In this document: in pieces, positions 25,541 through 35,054 of the stretch
Layout: the number at the start of each line of letters is the position of its first letter
Position numbering within the stretch: position 1 is the first letter of the stretch
Assembly: GCF_006094275.1 (NCBI RefSeq)
Contig: NZ_CP034412.1
Coordinates: forward strand, 1,798,001-1,862,000
Direction of reading: 5' to 3'
Source of the DNA: Glutamicibacter creatinolyticus
Lineage (GTDB): Bacteria > Actinomycetota > Actinomycetes > Actinomycetales > Micrococcaceae
DNA: 64,000 nucleotides
Notes under the pieces: model-generated
What the model saw: the letters and a program-made list of their open reading frames with translations, nothing else
Database searches by the model: none
What the model was told of the DNA's origin: nothing
Translations under genes and position numbers: made by a program

Positions 25541-25981
25541 CTAGGATTCTACCGGTGGGTTGTTGCGTTCCCATTCGGCCTGCTCGGCTTCCCGGCGCTT
25601 GTTCTCCACGTCCATCTGCCCACCCTTGTACAGGGCATACCACCAGCAGGCGGCGAACGCGGCGCCGATGTAGAACATGTCGGCCAGCACGAAACCGCAC
25701 AGGATGAACATCAGCTGGATGATCCAGCCCATGACGATTCCAAACGGCTTGCGCAGGAAGGCGCAGGTGATGATGCACAGCGCGATCATCACCGCTCCCC
25801 CGCCCAAGATGAGCCCCGGGGCAACCTCAGAGCGCTTCAGCCCCAGGGTGGCCAGGGTGAAGAACAGCGCCACGAACGCCTCCAGGGACAGCACCGAGGA
25901 GGCCAACATGATTTTCAGCGAGCGCGGCTTCTTGCGCATGCCCGGGCGCCATTCGCGCTGGGCCTTGGTCAGACGTGCCAT
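25541..25981 (-). CDS. DUF4233 domain membrane protein
   Basis: A 146-residue protein with four hydrophobic helices: LASSVLSLEAFVALFFTLA, a Gly-rich second helix (LILGGGAVMIALCIITCAFL), IQLMFILCGFVLADMFYIGA and a short AACWWYALY. DUF4233 proteins are found in actinobacteria between folC and ndk, exactly as here; function unknown. The gene starts 5 nt after folC ends, so coupling is likely. Confidence 0.85.
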   Translation of the reverse strand: MARLTKAQREWRPGMRKKPRSLKIMLASSVLSLEAFVALFFTLATLGLKRSEVAPGLILGGGAVMIALCIITCAFLRKPFGIVMGWIIQLMFILCGFVLADMFYIGAAFAACWWYALYKGGQMDVENKRREAEQAEWERNNPPVES

Positions 25982-25986
25982 GAGTG

Positions 25987-27336
25987 CTACTCACGTCCCT
26001 TCAACAACAGTGAAATCTCGCCAACCAGCGTAATCGACCCGGTGACCAGCACGCCGCCGGCCAGGTCGTTGCCGGCCTCGGCCCGGCCCACGCACCATTC
26101 GATGGCGTCTTCCAGGTCCTCGGTCACGTGCAGGTCCTCTTCGGGCCAGCCGGCCTCCAGGGCCAGGTTCGCCAGTTCCCCGGCGGGGATGGCCCGCGGG
26201 GAGGAGGACTGGGTCAGGCACAGATCCTCAACCAGTTCCCCGTATTCCTCGCGCATCTGGTAGAGCATCCCGGCGGCGTCCTTCTCCTGCAGGATCCCGA
26301 CCATCAGCACCAGGCGGCTGAACCCGAAGGATTCCTTCACCGCGGTGGCCGCTGCCTGGACCCCGTCCGGGTTGTGCCCGGCGTCCACCAGCACGGTCGG
26401 CGCGGTGCGCACGATCTCCAGGCGTCCGGGGCTGGTCACCTCGGCGAAGCCCTGGCGGATGAGTTCCACGTTCAGCTCCTTGGCTCCCCCACCCAGGAAG
26501 GCCTCCACCGCGGCCAGCGCGACGGTGGCGTTCTGCGCCTGGTGGGCACCGTAAAGTGGGAGAAACAGCTCGTCGTAGCGCGCGGCCTGGCCCTGGATGT
26601 CCAGCATCTGACCGCCCACGGCGACCTTGCGCTCCAGCAGCTTGAAGTCCAGGGTCTCAAAGGCGAACGGCACCTCAAGCTCCCGGGCCTGGCGCAGCAG
26701 CACATCGGCCGCGTCGACCGGCTGCACCGCGGTGACCAGGTAGCCGCCGGGCTTGAGGATCCCCACCTTCTCCTCGGCGATCAGCTCGGTGGTGTCGCCC
26801 AGCAGGTCGGTGTGGTCCAGGGAGATCGGGGTGATCACCGAGACGTCGCCGTCGGCGACATTGGTGGCATCGGTGATGCCGCCCAGGCCTACCTCCAGCA
26901 CCAGCACGTCCACCGGGGCGTCGGCGAAGATCGCAAATCCCAGGATCGTCACGGCCTCAAAGTAGGTCAGCCGGTTTTCCCCGTTGGCCTGCAGCTCCGA
27001 GTCCACCAGGTCCAGGTAGGGGGCAATCTCGTCCCAGATCCGCACGAAGGTCTCATCATCGACCGGTTCCCCGTCGATGCTGATCCGCTCGGTGACCGAG
27101 ACCAGGTGCGGGGAGGAGTAGCGCCCGGTGCGCAGGTCATGCGCGCGCAGCAGCGACTCGATCATCCGCGCCGTGGAGGTCTTGCCGTTGGTGCCGGTGA
27201 TGTGGATGACCGGGCAGGCCTTGTTCGGCTCGCCCAGCACCTCCATGGCCCGGAACATCGGGGCCATGCGCGGCTCAATCTTGTTCTCCGGGGCGCGCGC
27301 CAGCAGTTCGGCGTACACCCGTTCCAGTTCGCTCAC
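25987..27336 (-). CDS. folC: Bifunctional dihydrofolate/folylpolyglutamate synthase
   Basis: FolC adds glutamate to dihydropteroate and folates. The 449-residue protein has the Mur-ligase-like P-loop [19 protein letters not shown] near residue 45, the [17 protein letters not shown] segment, [11 protein letters not shown], and [12 protein letters not shown] in the C-terminal domain. The start is GTG at 27336, overlapping the ileS stop (GTGA) by 4 nt. Confidence 0.96.
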   Translation of the reverse strand: MSELERVYAELLARAPENKIEPRMAPMFRAMEVLGEPNKACPVIHITGTNGKTSTARMIESLLRAHDLRTGRYSSPHLVSVTERISIDGEPVDDETFVRIWDEIAPYLDLVDSELQANGENRLTYFEAVTILGFAIFADAPVDVLVLEVGLGGITDATNVADGDVSVITPISLDHTDLLGDTTELIAEEKVGILKPGGYLVTAVQPVDAADVLLRQARELEVPFAFETLDFKLLERKVAVGGQMLDIQGQAARYDELFLPLYGAHQAQNATVALAAVEAFLGGGAKELNVELIRQGFAEVTSPGRLEIVRTAPTVLVDAGHNPDGVQAAATAVKESFGFSRLVLMVGILQEKDAAGMLYQMREEYGELVEDLCLTQSSSPRAIPAGELANLALEAGWPEEDLHVTEDLEDAIEWCVGRAEAGNDLAGGVLVTGSITLVGEISLLLKGRE

Positions 27337-30300
27337 GCGCTGACCTCGACCTTCACCTGGGGTTCCTTGGCGGCACCGTTGGCCTGCAGGACCAGGTCAA
27401 CGGTCAGCGTCTCGCCGCTGATCAGTTCCCGGTTCGCCTCCAGGGCCGCAATCACGGTTTCGTTCGCGCTGATGGTGGTGCGGATCCGGTCCGAGACCTG
27501 CAGATCCGCGTCCTTGCGGGCGGCCTGGATGCTGCGGACCATGTCGCGGGCGATGCCCTCGGCGGCCAGCTCCTCGGTGACCTCGGTGTCCAGCACCAGG
27601 AAGCCGCCATCGATGACCGCTGCGGCGATGTCCGCCTCCGCGTTCACCACGGTGTCCAGGGTGTACTCACCCTCCACCAGTTCCAGCCCGCCGGCGGTGA
27701 CCACACCGTCGGCCACGGACCAGTCACCGGACTTGGCGCCCTTGATGGCCTGCTGCACGTTCTTGCCCAGGCGCGGGCCGGCGGCGCGCGCGTTGACCAC
27801 CAGCTGTTGGCTGATCCCGTAGCTGGCCGCGTCCACCCCGGCCGCGTCGATCAGGGTGACCTGCTTCAGGTTCAGCTCATCCTTGATGATCGAGGCGTAG
27901 GTGCCTTCCAGGCGGGCGGCGTCACTGAGCACCACCTTCAGTTCGGCCAGCGGCAGGCGCACACGCAGGTTCTTGGCCTTGCGCAGCGAGGAGCCGACCG
28001 AGCAGATCTTGCGGGTGGTGTCCATGGTTTCCAGCAGCCCGGCATCGGCCGGGAACTGCTCGGCGTCCGGCCAGTCGGTCAGGTGCACCGAACGCTGCCC
28101 GGTCAGCCCGCGGTAGATTTCCTCGCAGGCCAGCGGCAGCAGCGGGGCGGCGACCTTCACCAGGGTCTCCAGCGCCGTGTACAGCGTGTCAAAGGCGTGG
28201 GTGTCCTCGTCGAAGAAGCGCTGGCGGGAGCGGCGCACATACCAGTTGGTCAGGGTGTCCATGTACTGGCGCACGGCGTCGGTGGCGTCGGAGACCTCGT
28301 ACTCATCCAACGCGGTGGTCACCTCGCGCACCAGCTGGCCGGTGGCGGCGATCATGTACTGGTCCAGCGGGTCCGGTGAATCGTGGGAGATCTTCGCCTC
28401 GTACCCGGCGCCGTTGTTCGCGGCGTTGGTGTACAGGTTGAAGAAGTGCCACACGTTCCACAGCGGCAGCAGCACCTGGCGCACCCCTTCGCGGATGCCC
28501 TGCTCGGTGACCACCAGGTTGCCGCCGCGCAGGATCGGGCTGGCCATCAGGAACCAGCGCATCGCATCCGAGCCGTCGCGGTCCAGCACTTCGGTGACAT
28601 CCGGGTAGTTGCGCAGCGACTTGCTCATCTTCTGCCCGTCGGAGCCGAGCACAATGCCGTGGGAGATCACGTTGGTGAACGCCGGGCGGTCGAACAGGGC
28701 GGTGGACAGGATGTGCAGGGTGTAGAACCAGCCGCGGGTCTGCCCGATGTACTCCACGATGAAGTCCGCCGGGTGGTGGCCGGTGTCGAACCATTCACGG
28801 TTCTCAAACGGGTAGTGCACCTGGGCGTAGGGCATTGAACCGGAGTCGAACCAGACATCCAGCACGTCCTCGACGCGGCGCAGCGTGCCCCCGGCCGCGC
28901 AGCCCGCGTGGGCCTTGGTCAGCTCGTCGATGAAGGGGCGGTGCAGGTCCGGCTCGCCCTCATGGTTCACCGGCAGCCGGCCGAAGAAGTCCTTCAGCTC
29001 CTGCAGGGAGCCGAACACCTCGCGGTGCGTGCACTCCACCCCGTCGCATTCCCACACCGGGATCGGGGATCCCCAGAAACGGTTGCGGGAGATCGACCAG
29101 TCGCGAGCGTTTTCCAGCCACTTGCCGAACTGGCCGTGCTTGACGTTCTCCGGGATCCAGTTGATCTGCTCGTTCAGCTCCAGCATCCGGTCCTTGATCT
29201 GGGTGACCTCCACATACCAGGAGGAGATCGCACGGTAGATCAGCGGGTGGCGGCAGCGCCAGCAGTGCGGGTAGGAGTGCTCGTAGGAGGCCTGCTTGAC
29301 CAGTCGGGCGTCGTCCTTGAGGACATTGGTGATGGTCTTGTTCGCGTCAAAGACCTGCACCCCGACGATGTCGTTCAGCGGCCCGCCGGCGAACACCGGC
29401 AGGAACTTGGCGCCCTCATCGACCGAGAGGATCACCGGGATCCCGTTTTCCTCGCAGACCTTTTGGTCATCTTCACCGTAGGCCGGGGCCTGGTGCACCA
29501 GCCCGGTGCCGTCCGAGGTGGTCACGTAGTCGGCGGTGACGATCTGCCAGGCGTTTTCGGTGCCGTACTTCTCGGTGTCGGTGTAGGTGTCCCACAGCGG
29601 TTCGTAGCGCAGCCCGGCCAGTTCGCGGCCCTGGTAACTGGCGGTGATGGCGGCTGCGGCCTGCTTGGCGTCGGCGTAGCCCAGGTCCTTGGCGTAGGAG
29701 CCGAGCAGGTCGCGGGCCAGCAGGAAGCTGCCGCTGGCGGCCGAGGCCTTCACACCGGCTTCCCCGGCGGGCACGACCACGTATTCCACGTCCGGGTGCA
29801 CGGCCAGCGCCTCGTTGGTGGGCAGGGTCCAGGGGGTGGTGGTCCAGGCCAGGGCCTGCACGCCGACCAGGTGGCGGGAGACCGGCAGCTCGCCCTCCAG
29901 GATTGGGAAGGTGACGGTCACGGTCTGGTCCTGGACGTTCTTGTAGACGTCGTCGTCCATGCGCAGTTCGTGGTTGGACAGTGGGGTCTCGTCCTTCCAG
30001 CAGTACGGCAGCACGCGGAAGCCCTGGTAGGTCAGCCCCTTGTCGGAGAGCTGCTTGAACGCCCAGATCACCGATTCCATGTATTCGACGTTCAGGGTCT
30101 TGTAGTCGTTTTCAAAGTCGACCCAGCGCGCCTGGCGGGTGACGTACTCCTCCCACTCGTCGGCGTACTTCATCACCGAGCTGCGGCAGGCGTCGTTGAA
30201 CTTGTCGATGCCCATCTCCAGGATGTGCTTCTTATCGGCCATCCCCAGCTGCTTCATGGCCTCCAGCTCGGCCGGCAGCCCGTGGGTGTCCCAGCCGAAA

Positions 30301-30572
30301 CGGCGTTCCACACGGTGTCCGCGCTGGGTCTGGTAGCGGGCGACCAGGTCCTTGACGTAGCCGGTGAGCAGGTGGCCGTAGTGCGGCAGGCCGTTGGCGA
30401 ACGGCGGGCCGTCGTAGAAGACGAATTCGTTGTCTTCGCGCTGGTCAATGGAAGCCTGGAAGGTGTTGTCCTGCTTCCAGTACTCGAGGACTCGTTTTTC
30501 GATCTCGGGGAAGCGCGGAGATGCCGGGGTGGAACCGGAGGGATCGGTAGTGACCTTCGGGTAGAAGCTCAT
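27333..30572 (-). CDS. ileS: Isoleucine-tRNA ligase
   Basis: IleRS charges tRNA-Ile and edits valine. The 1079-residue protein has the HIGH motif as HYGH at residues 64-67, the editing domain with [17 protein letters not shown], and KMSKS in [11 protein letters not shown]-terminal anticodon-binding and tail domains follow. This is the long type seen in actinobacteria and eukaryotes, often less sensitive to mupirocin. Expression is governed by the T-box upstream. The 3' end overlaps folC. Confidence 0.98.
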   Translation of the reverse strand: MSFYPKVTTDPSGSTPASPRFPEIEKRVLEYWKQDNTFQASIDQREDNEFVFYDGPPFANGLPHYGHLLTGYVKDLVARYQTQRGHRVERRFGWDTHGLPAELEAMKQLGMADKKHILEMGIDKFNDACRSSVMKYADEWEEYVTRQARWVDFENDYKTLNVEYMESVIWAFKQLSDKGLTYQGFRVLPYCWKDETPLSNHELRMDDDVYKNVQDQTVTVTFPILEGELPVSRHLVGVQALAWTTTPWTLPTNEALAVHPDVEYVVVPAGEAGVKASAASGSFLLARDLLGSYAKDLGYADAKQAAAAITASYQGRELAGLRYEPLWDTYTDTEKYGTENAWQIVTADYVTTSDGTGLVHQAPAYGEDDQKVCEENGIPVILSVDEGAKFLPVFAGGPLNDIVGVQVFDANKTITNVLKDDARLVKQASYEHSYPHCWRCRHPLIYRAISSWYVEVTQIKDRMLELNEQINWIPENVKHGQFGKWLENARDWSISRNRFWGSPIPVWECDGVECTHREVFGSLQELKDFFGRLPVNHEGEPDLHRPFIDELTKAHAGCAAGGTLRRVEDVLDVWFDSGSMPYAQVHYPFENREWFDTGHHPADFIVEYIGQTRGWFYTLHILSTALFDRPAFTNVISHGIVLGSDGQKMSKSLRNYPDVTEVLDRDGSDAMRWFLMASPILRGGNLVVTEQGIREGVRQVLLPLWNVWHFFNLYTNAANNGAGYEAKISHDSPDPLDQYMIAATGQLVREVTTALDEYEVSDATDAVRQYMDTLTNWYVRRSRQRFFDEDTHAFDTLYTALETLVKVAAPLLPLACEEIYRGLTGQRSVHLTDWPDAEQFPADAGLLETMDTTRKICSVGSSLRKAKNLRVRLPLAELKVVLSDAARLEGTYASIIKDELNLKQVTLIDAAGVDAASYGISQQLVVNARAAGPRLGKNVQQAIKGAKSGDWSVADGVVTAGGLELVEGEYTLDTVVNAEADIAAAVIDGGFLVLDTEVTEELAAEGIARDMVRSIQAARKDADLQVSDRIRTTISANETVIAALEANRELISGETLTVDLVLQANGAAKEPQVKVEVSA

Positions 30573-30599
30573 CGTAGGCGGCCATCCTTACAAGCGTAG

Positions 30600-30798
30600 G
30601 TTCGGAAACATCCACTGCGAGGACGACCTGTGGCCGCGGTACCACCCCGCTTGTTCCCCCATCCGGCACCGCGTGGGGGCCGGCGGACAAACCGCTTGTC
30701 TTCAGCTGTCACGGGCTGGTCCCGCTCGGTTCTACTAGGCCCGGAACCGGGCTGTTCTTCCAAGGACTCCCCGGTGATGGCCGGATCAACGTCGTACG
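30600..30798 (-). promoter_or_regulatory. T-box riboswitch controlling ileS (ultrashort stem I type)
   Basis: The T-box sequence GGGTGGTACCGCGGCC (minus, 30632-30647) is the antisequestrator/antiterminator element that pairs with the tRNA acceptor end. An ATC codon (30776-30778) in GGCCATCACCGGGG, close to the RNA's 5' end, is the specifier for tRNA-Ile. Stem I is only a short hairpin, the form known from actinobacterial ileS. No terminator is seen between the T-box element and the start codon, so control is probably of translation: uncharged tRNA-Ile frees the ribosome site. Confidence 0.9.
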
Positions 30799-30804
30799 TC
30801 TTCC

Positions 30805-30833
30805 ACTTTACCCGGATTTGTCCACCACGTCAT
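30805..30833 (-). promoter_or_regulatory. Candidate ileS promoter
   Basis: ATGACG (30828-30833), 17 nt and TAAAGT (30805-30810) on the minus strand place the start near 30798, about 20 nt before the specifier codon. That fits an ultrashort T-box leader. Confidence 0.4.
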
Positions 30834-30986
30834 GCCACCCTGACCGCGTGCTTCGGCACATCCTCGGCCAACACGGCCCTGCTGCCCTGAACGCTGGCCG
30901 GTGAGCGGCTTCTGCCCTAGGCTCGGGGTAATCGGCACGGATGGGAGCACCGCGCCGCGCATTGTTCGAAGGGACCAGGAAAGTCA

Positions 30987-32267
30987 ATGACGGACCATCA
31001 CGGGCAGGACGGGATCTGGACGCATCTGGAGGATCTGCCGGACACCGACGCCGGTCCACCGCACGACAATGCCCCCATCGCGGGTGAGGGCGAGTTTAAC
31101 TTTGCCGTCAAGGCCAATATCCAGGTGCAGGGCCTTCCGACGAACGCGGCCAGTCCCGTCTATGGCGGGTACCGGGCTCCGGCCGATGCACTGGTGGTTT
31201 CCATCCTGCGCCAGCATGGCGGTCGGGTGCACGGCCTGACGAACATGCATGAGCTGGCGTTCGGGATCACCAGCAACAACGCCGTCTACGGGCCGGTGCG
31301 CAACCCTTATGATCGGCAGCGCACCGCGGGCGGATCCAGTGGCGGCAGCGCCGCGGCCGTGGCCGCCGGGACCGTGCGCATTTCCCTGGGTACGGACACC
31401 GGCGGCTCAATTTCCATCCCGGCCTCCTCCTGCGGGGTGGTCGGGTTTCGTCCCAGCACCGGACGTTGGCGCATTGACGGGATCATCGGGCTGTCCACCT
31501 CCCGCGACACCATTGGCGTGCACACCCCCACCGTGGCCGAGGCGGGCCTGCTGGACAACTGGATCAGCAACACCCCGCCGACACCTGCCCCGGTCGCGCG
31601 TGCGCGCCTGGGACTGCCCGCCGCTTTCCACCGGGACCTCGATCCCGACGCGGCCCGGGTGCTGCGCCTGGCGCTAAAGTCCCTGGAACCCCACGTGCAG
31701 TTCGTTGATGTGGACCTGTCCCCGATCATTGCCCTGACCGACCGGGCCCAGTGGGACCTGGTGGGGTGGGAGGCCCCGCGGCTGCTTAGCGCCTACCTGG
31801 CGGCGGCCGAGGACCTGAGCCCAACCCGGGCGTGGACCGAGGTGGTTCACCGGGCGGCCTCCCCCGACGTTCGCGGCATTCTGGACAGCTATACCAGCGA
31901 GCCGGTGGACCAACGCTCCTATCTGCAGGCCAGGCTCGCCATGGCAGCGGCGCGAGAGCGGTATGCCCGTCTCATGGAGCACCAACGTCTCGACGCCCTG
32001 TTCTTTCCCACCATGCCTACGCTTCCCCAGCGGGTGGGCGAGGACCACGTGGTGGACCACTGCGGCCAGCCGACTGCCCTGTTCCCACTGATGACCCGGA
32101 ATGTCGGGCCGGGCACGATACTGGGCGTGCCGTCGGTGACCCTGCCCGCCGGCCGGGGCTCGCACGGACTGCCGGTGGGGATGACGGTGCAGGGTAACGC
32201 CCACCAGGATGCTGATCTGCTGGCATTGGCGGGGCAGCTCGAGCCACTGCTCGCGCGCGCCGGCTGA
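30987..32267 (+). CDS. Amidase-signature hydrolase (indoleacetamide hydrolase-like)
   Basis: The 426-residue protein has the full amidase signature: catalytic Lys42 in FAVKANIQVQGLPT, cis-Ser in AGGSSGGSAAAVAAG (residues 114-128) and the nucleophile Ser141 in LGTDTGGSISIPAS. HGLTNMHELAFGITSNN is close to indoleacetamide hydrolases and related amidases. It hydrolyses an amide to acid and ammonia; the substrate is unknown. AGGAAAG lies just before the ATG. It is monocistronic, diverging from ileS. Confidence 0.9.
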   Translation: MTDHHGQDGIWTHLEDLPDTDAGPPHDNAPIAGEGEFNFAVKANIQVQGLPTNAASPVYGGYRAPADALVVSILRQHGGRVHGLTNMHELAFGITSNNAVYGPVRNPYDRQRTAGGSSGGSAAAVAAGTVRISLGTDTGGSISIPASSCGVVGFRPSTGRWRIDGIIGLSTSRDTIGVHTPTVAEAGLLDNWISNTPPTPAPVARARLGLPAAFHRDLDPDAARVLRLALKSLEPHVQFVDVDLSPIIALTDRAQWDLVGWEAPRLLSAYLAAAEDLSPTRAWTEVVHRAASPDVRGILDSYTSEPVDQRSYLQARLAMAAARERYARLMEHQRLDALFFPTMPTLPQRVGEDHVVDHCGQPTALFPLMTRNVGPGTILGVPSVTLPAGRGSHGLPVGMTVQGNAHQDADLLALAGQLEPLLARAG

Positions 32268-32547
32268 GGCGGTTTCCGCTCGGCGCGCGGCTTGTTCCAC
32301 GGGCGGGCCAGCTATTGACAGGGAGCCTCGGGAGACCCGTTCGTAAGACCACGCGGCGTACCGCGGTCGGGGAAAAGCCAGGGAGAACGCCATTGTTCTT
32401 CCCTTGGTACCTTCAGCATATCGTCTGGGTGGGGGCTGGCCGCAAGACCCGGGGCAGGATTGAAAATGAGTAGCCGAACCGCCACCCCGACCCCATGCAA
32501 CATCAACCATCCGTGCCACCTCCCAGCGGCCCTGCGACCTGCTGCTG
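32268..32547. other. Intergenic stretch after the amidase gene
   Basis: I see no intact gene. A perfect TTGACA lies at 32314-32319, but no -10 follows at a usable distance. The stretch borders the decayed accessory patch. Confidence 0.3.
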
Positions 32548-32724
32548 GTGATTTCCGAATGGGGCAACGCCGTGCCCGCCGATTCACTGCGCCCTTACTT
32601 CCAGCCGTCCGAGGCCTCGGGACGAGAGCAGCCTGCACCGAAAACCATTAACGAACCGGCCGAATGCCAGGAGCATCTAGCCGCGGTGGCAGAGCGCTTA
32701 CCTCAGCTGCGCGCCCAAATGTAG
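32548..32724 (+). pseudogene. Short coding remnant, unknown
   Basis: A frame of 58 codons (from GTG: VISEWGNAVPADSLRPYFQ; ending RLPQLRAQM) has genome-like codon use but no ribosome site, and the coding-like frame continues upstream to a TGA at 32467. It looks like the end of a truncated gene. No family recognised. Confidence 0.35.
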
Positions 32725-32789
32725 CAGATTCCGCATCGGCGCATGATCCGGCGGAGGATAGAAATACGACTTCCAGGTATCAGACTCGG

Positions 32790-33035
32790 TCACTTGGCTA
32801 CCGTGTGCGTACCGGACCGGTGACGCTCAGCCGCTGCGTCGACACGCCGCAGATACTCCGCCTGGTCGATCGCCCCACGGGCCTCGTCGGTCAGGTTCTC
32901 GACGTCCTCGCGGTTCGGGACCCATCCCTCATGCCAGGCGGCGGCCAGTGACTGCCGAACGGCATTGCGTTGGTTAGCATCGAGTTGCGCAAACAGTTCT
33001 GGCCAGCGTTCCTCAATATCAAACTTCTCGATCAC
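32790..33035 (-). CDS. VbhA-like antitoxin-family protein (orphan)
   Basis: An 81-residue protein from the GTG at 33035, with AAGGAG 7 nt upstream. The helical pattern NQRNAVRQSLAAAWHEGWVP followed by DEARGAIDQAEYLRRV resembles VbhA-type antitoxins, which inhibit Fic AMP-transferases through an (S/T)xxxE(G/N) helix. Here the EG pair is kept but the residue four before E is Ala instead of Ser/Thr. No Fic gene (HPFxxGNGR) is visible next to it. It may be a solitary relic or act with a distant partner. Confidence 0.6.
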   Translation of the reverse strand: MIEKFDIEERWPELFAQLDANQRNAVRQSLAAAWHEGWVPNREDVENLTDEARGAIDQAEYLRRVDAAAERHRSGTHTVAK

Positions 33036-33509
33036 GACCGGACTCCTTCCAAGAAAATGGCCCACTTCATTTTACCAAGTCACCTGAAAACGATCCTTAA
33101 ATAGTTTCGGTTGGTTTTGGTTTCGGGCACAGGTTTCGGGCCACCTTTCTGCGGCGTGTCACTCGAAATAGTGAGTGCCAGGCAAGACGGTCTTAAAACG
33201 ATCGTTTTTGGCGTCCGTATGAGGCACCTTCATTGGGCATTCTCGCGGGCGGGGTATACGCGACGCGCATCTTGGCCGCGAGCATAGAGACCTCTAGCAA
33301 CCCAGATCAGTAGAGCCGGTGCCCCGGTGAACGACGACCGTCGTATGGGACAAGCATCAGCACTTGAGAGAACTTCGTTTCTATCATCCTTGCTTTGGAC
33401 CAGAACTTGTTATTGGTGATCGCCCCCGGCACAAAAAAGTCTGATCGCGAGGGTCAATGCCAAATCAGCAGGTCATTGGGTGGGCTGGTAGTCGCTTGGC
33501 GAAAACGTT
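33036..33509. other. Gene-free stretch with short repeats upstream of the VbhA-like gene
   Basis: No coding frame is credible over 474 nt. Features seen: AAAACGATC occurs at about 33088 and again inside a 14-bp perfect palindrome, AAAACGATCGTTTT (33195-33208); and CACTC/GAGTG form a short inverted repeat near 33160. These could be operator sites for a self-regulating gene. Composition is less GC-rich than the core genome. Confidence 0.4.
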
Positions 33510-33950
33510 CTAGGAGGAGTGCCGATCCAGGCTGTTTTCACGGGCAGGCTGGGGCTGGAGGGCGACGATGAAACTAATTGGGCCGGTGAGTGATCCAAGG
33601 CAGCATCCAATGATCAGGAGCAGCGTCACGTCATAGTCTGGAATCTGCTGCGTGAGGAGAGCAAAGACGAAGCCCAGAAGCAGCACGCCCGCGACGGAGG
33701 CAATAATTCCTCCGGAAACTCGCCCCTTTCGGCTCCCCAGCACGAACAGTCCCGTCGAGACGACAGAAGCTATCAGTGCAGCGAAGATGCTGGAAACGGC
33801 GAAGAATACCACTAGCGTTGAGAGGCTGTCGGAGAGTGAATTTGAGTTATATCCAAGGAGCGAAGAGAGCGTAGCCAAGACGACAGTTCCGAGCGAACTG
33901 ATGAAGGAGAGAACAAAGCCACGAATATGACTAGATAGGTTTTCCTTCAT
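33510..33950 (-). CDS. Four-helix membrane protein, function unknown
   Basis: The 146-residue protein starts at 33950 with AAGGAG about 8 nt upstream. It has four membrane segments (VLSFISSLGTVVLATLSSLL; LVVFFAVSSIFAALIASVV; GGIIASVAGVLLLGFVFALL; LLLIIGCCLGSLTGPISFIV). Codon use is markedly less GC-rich than that of core genes, with many Ser, Leu and Ile codons ending in A/T, suggesting recent acquisition. No family recognised. Confidence 0.6.
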   Translation of the reverse strand: MKENLSSHIRGFVLSFISSLGTVVLATLSSLLGYNSNSLSDSLSTLVVFFAVSSIFAALIASVVSTGLFVLGSRKGRVSGGIIASVAGVLLLGFVFALLTQQIPDYDVTLLLIIGCCLGSLTGPISFIVALQPQPARENSLDRHSS

Positions 33951-34121
33951 TCGGGTCTCCTTACACGAGGTAGAGACCATTTCCCGCCCTCTTTAGCGAA
34001 GGGCGCGTCTCCTGGTTTCCGAATACGTTCCTCACCTTACCTCTGTGCTCCATTGCCGAATGCTCAGAGCTTCCGGCGCAGGCGTATTGGAGCCAGAGAG
34101 CCCTTCGCTGAAGAGTCGAGG

Positions 34122-34154
34122 ACGGGGCAGCGTTAGGTTGATACGCTGCCCCGT
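34122..34154. terminator. Hairpin downstream of the ParA remnant
   Basis: ACGGGGCAGCGT (34122-34133) and ACGCTGCCCCGT (34143-34154) form a perfect 12-bp stem with a 9-nt loop. No T-run follows on either strand. Confidence 0.5.
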
Positions 34155-34224
34155 GCTGTCAACCTGTTTAGGTCATGGCAACGCGCGCGATCCGGTAGGC
34201 GAACGTCTTCCGGGGCTTCTCCGG

Positions 34225-34452
34225 TCATGGGCAAGGGCGTCTCTGGTTCTCGGTTACTGGTTCGGCGGCAGCTACGGCCGTGAGGTTGCTCGGAGGGGCG
34301 TTGTCCAGCACGAGCACATGCAGCCCGCAGAGCAGGCCAGAACGGGCCAGGTGGAAGATAGTCCTGGGTCTTCCGACCCCGCCTTTCTGGTTGCCGAGAG
34401 CGCAAATGTGTGTGGTGTTTTGCAACCCGGGATCCTTCGGTGCCAATGTCAC
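34225..34452 (-). pseudogene. Truncated ParA-family partition ATPase
   Basis: From the GTG at 34452 the product reads THICALGNQKGGVG, the deviant Walker A of ParA/Soj, then continues RPRTIFHLARSG and LHVLVLDNAPPSNLTAVAAAEPV, which matches the DNDPQGN switch region of functional ParA proteins. The P-loop Lys-Thr after GGVG is replaced (GRP), the switch D(P)Q is lost, and a stop comes after 75 codons instead of about 250-300. It is a plasmid or integrative-element relic. Confidence 0.7.
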
Positions 34453-34716
34453 CGGCGTGGTGGACCGCTACATGTCCATAAACAAGCCCAGCTGGTGATC
34501 CTTGGGCCATCCGAGCCTGCGACCGAAGTGAGGTTGAACGGGCTGCCGGCCGGGTTGCCAGACCCGGCCAGGCCGCCAAGGGGAATGATCTGGCTTTCTG
34601 AGACACCGCGCTCGGGACATGGTTGAGCCCGCAAGGACCCGGTGGCGGCTCCTGACGGGCTCGTGTCGGTCGCAGTTGTCCGGCGTTCGCGAAGATACGC
34701 ACGCCGCAACGGTTAT

Positions 34717-34884
34717 CTAGGAATCCTTGCCGCTCTTGGAGTGGCGGGTTCCCAGTTCCCCGTCGACCTGATCGGCAAACTTCGTGCTCGCCGCGGTTTC
34801 GGGTGACTCTTCCTGCCAAATCATCTCAAGATCGGCAGCAAGGTTCGCTTCCTTCCGTGCCTTTTTCCTCTGTTCATTAGCCAT
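34717..34884 (-). CDS. 55-residue charged protein, unknown
   Basis: ATG at 34884 opens a short frame (MANEQRKKARKEANLAADLE; ends TRHSKSGKDS) with normal codon use and a weak ribosome site (GAGG, 2 nt). The first half is predicted helical and basic, the second acidic. It lies upstream of the ParA remnant on the same strand, so it may belong to the same relic. Function unknown. Confidence 0.45.
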   Translation of the reverse strand: MANEQRKKARKEANLAADLEMIWQEESPETAASTKFADQVDGELGTRHSKSGKDS

Positions 34885-34982
34885 GGCCTCAGTCTAGCGA
34901 CCTATGGGAAAAGAAGCAGTGACCCCCGATACCGGTGCAATCCAAAACCGCCTTGTCATCTCGAAAAGGGCTGCTGGCTGCA

Positions 34983-35036
34983 GAACGGCCCCCGCGCCGC
35001 GACAGGGGGTTCCTGTCGCGGCGCGGGGGCCGGTTC
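34983..35036 (-). terminator. Long hairpin after fprA
   Basis: The arms 34983-35006 and 35012-35036 pair over 24 bp with a single bulged C. It lies 18 nt after the fprA stop and has no T-run, like many actinobacterial terminators. Confidence 0.65.
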
Positions 35037-35054
35037 TAGAGCCTGGGGTAGTGC

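Noticed and set aside
26128-30599. Long plus-strand open frames opposite folC and ileS
   Set aside because: Same cause: third-position GC bias keeps antisense frames open. Their translations lack recognisable domains and no ribosome site fits.
32790-33509. A toxin (Fic) gene paired with the VbhA-like protein
   Set aside because: I looked on both strands for HPFxxGNGR-like sequence and an adjacent frame of suitable length and found none.
34133-34819. 228-codon minus-strand frame across the ParA remnant
   Set aside because: It is out of frame with the recognisable ParA segment and has no family features.
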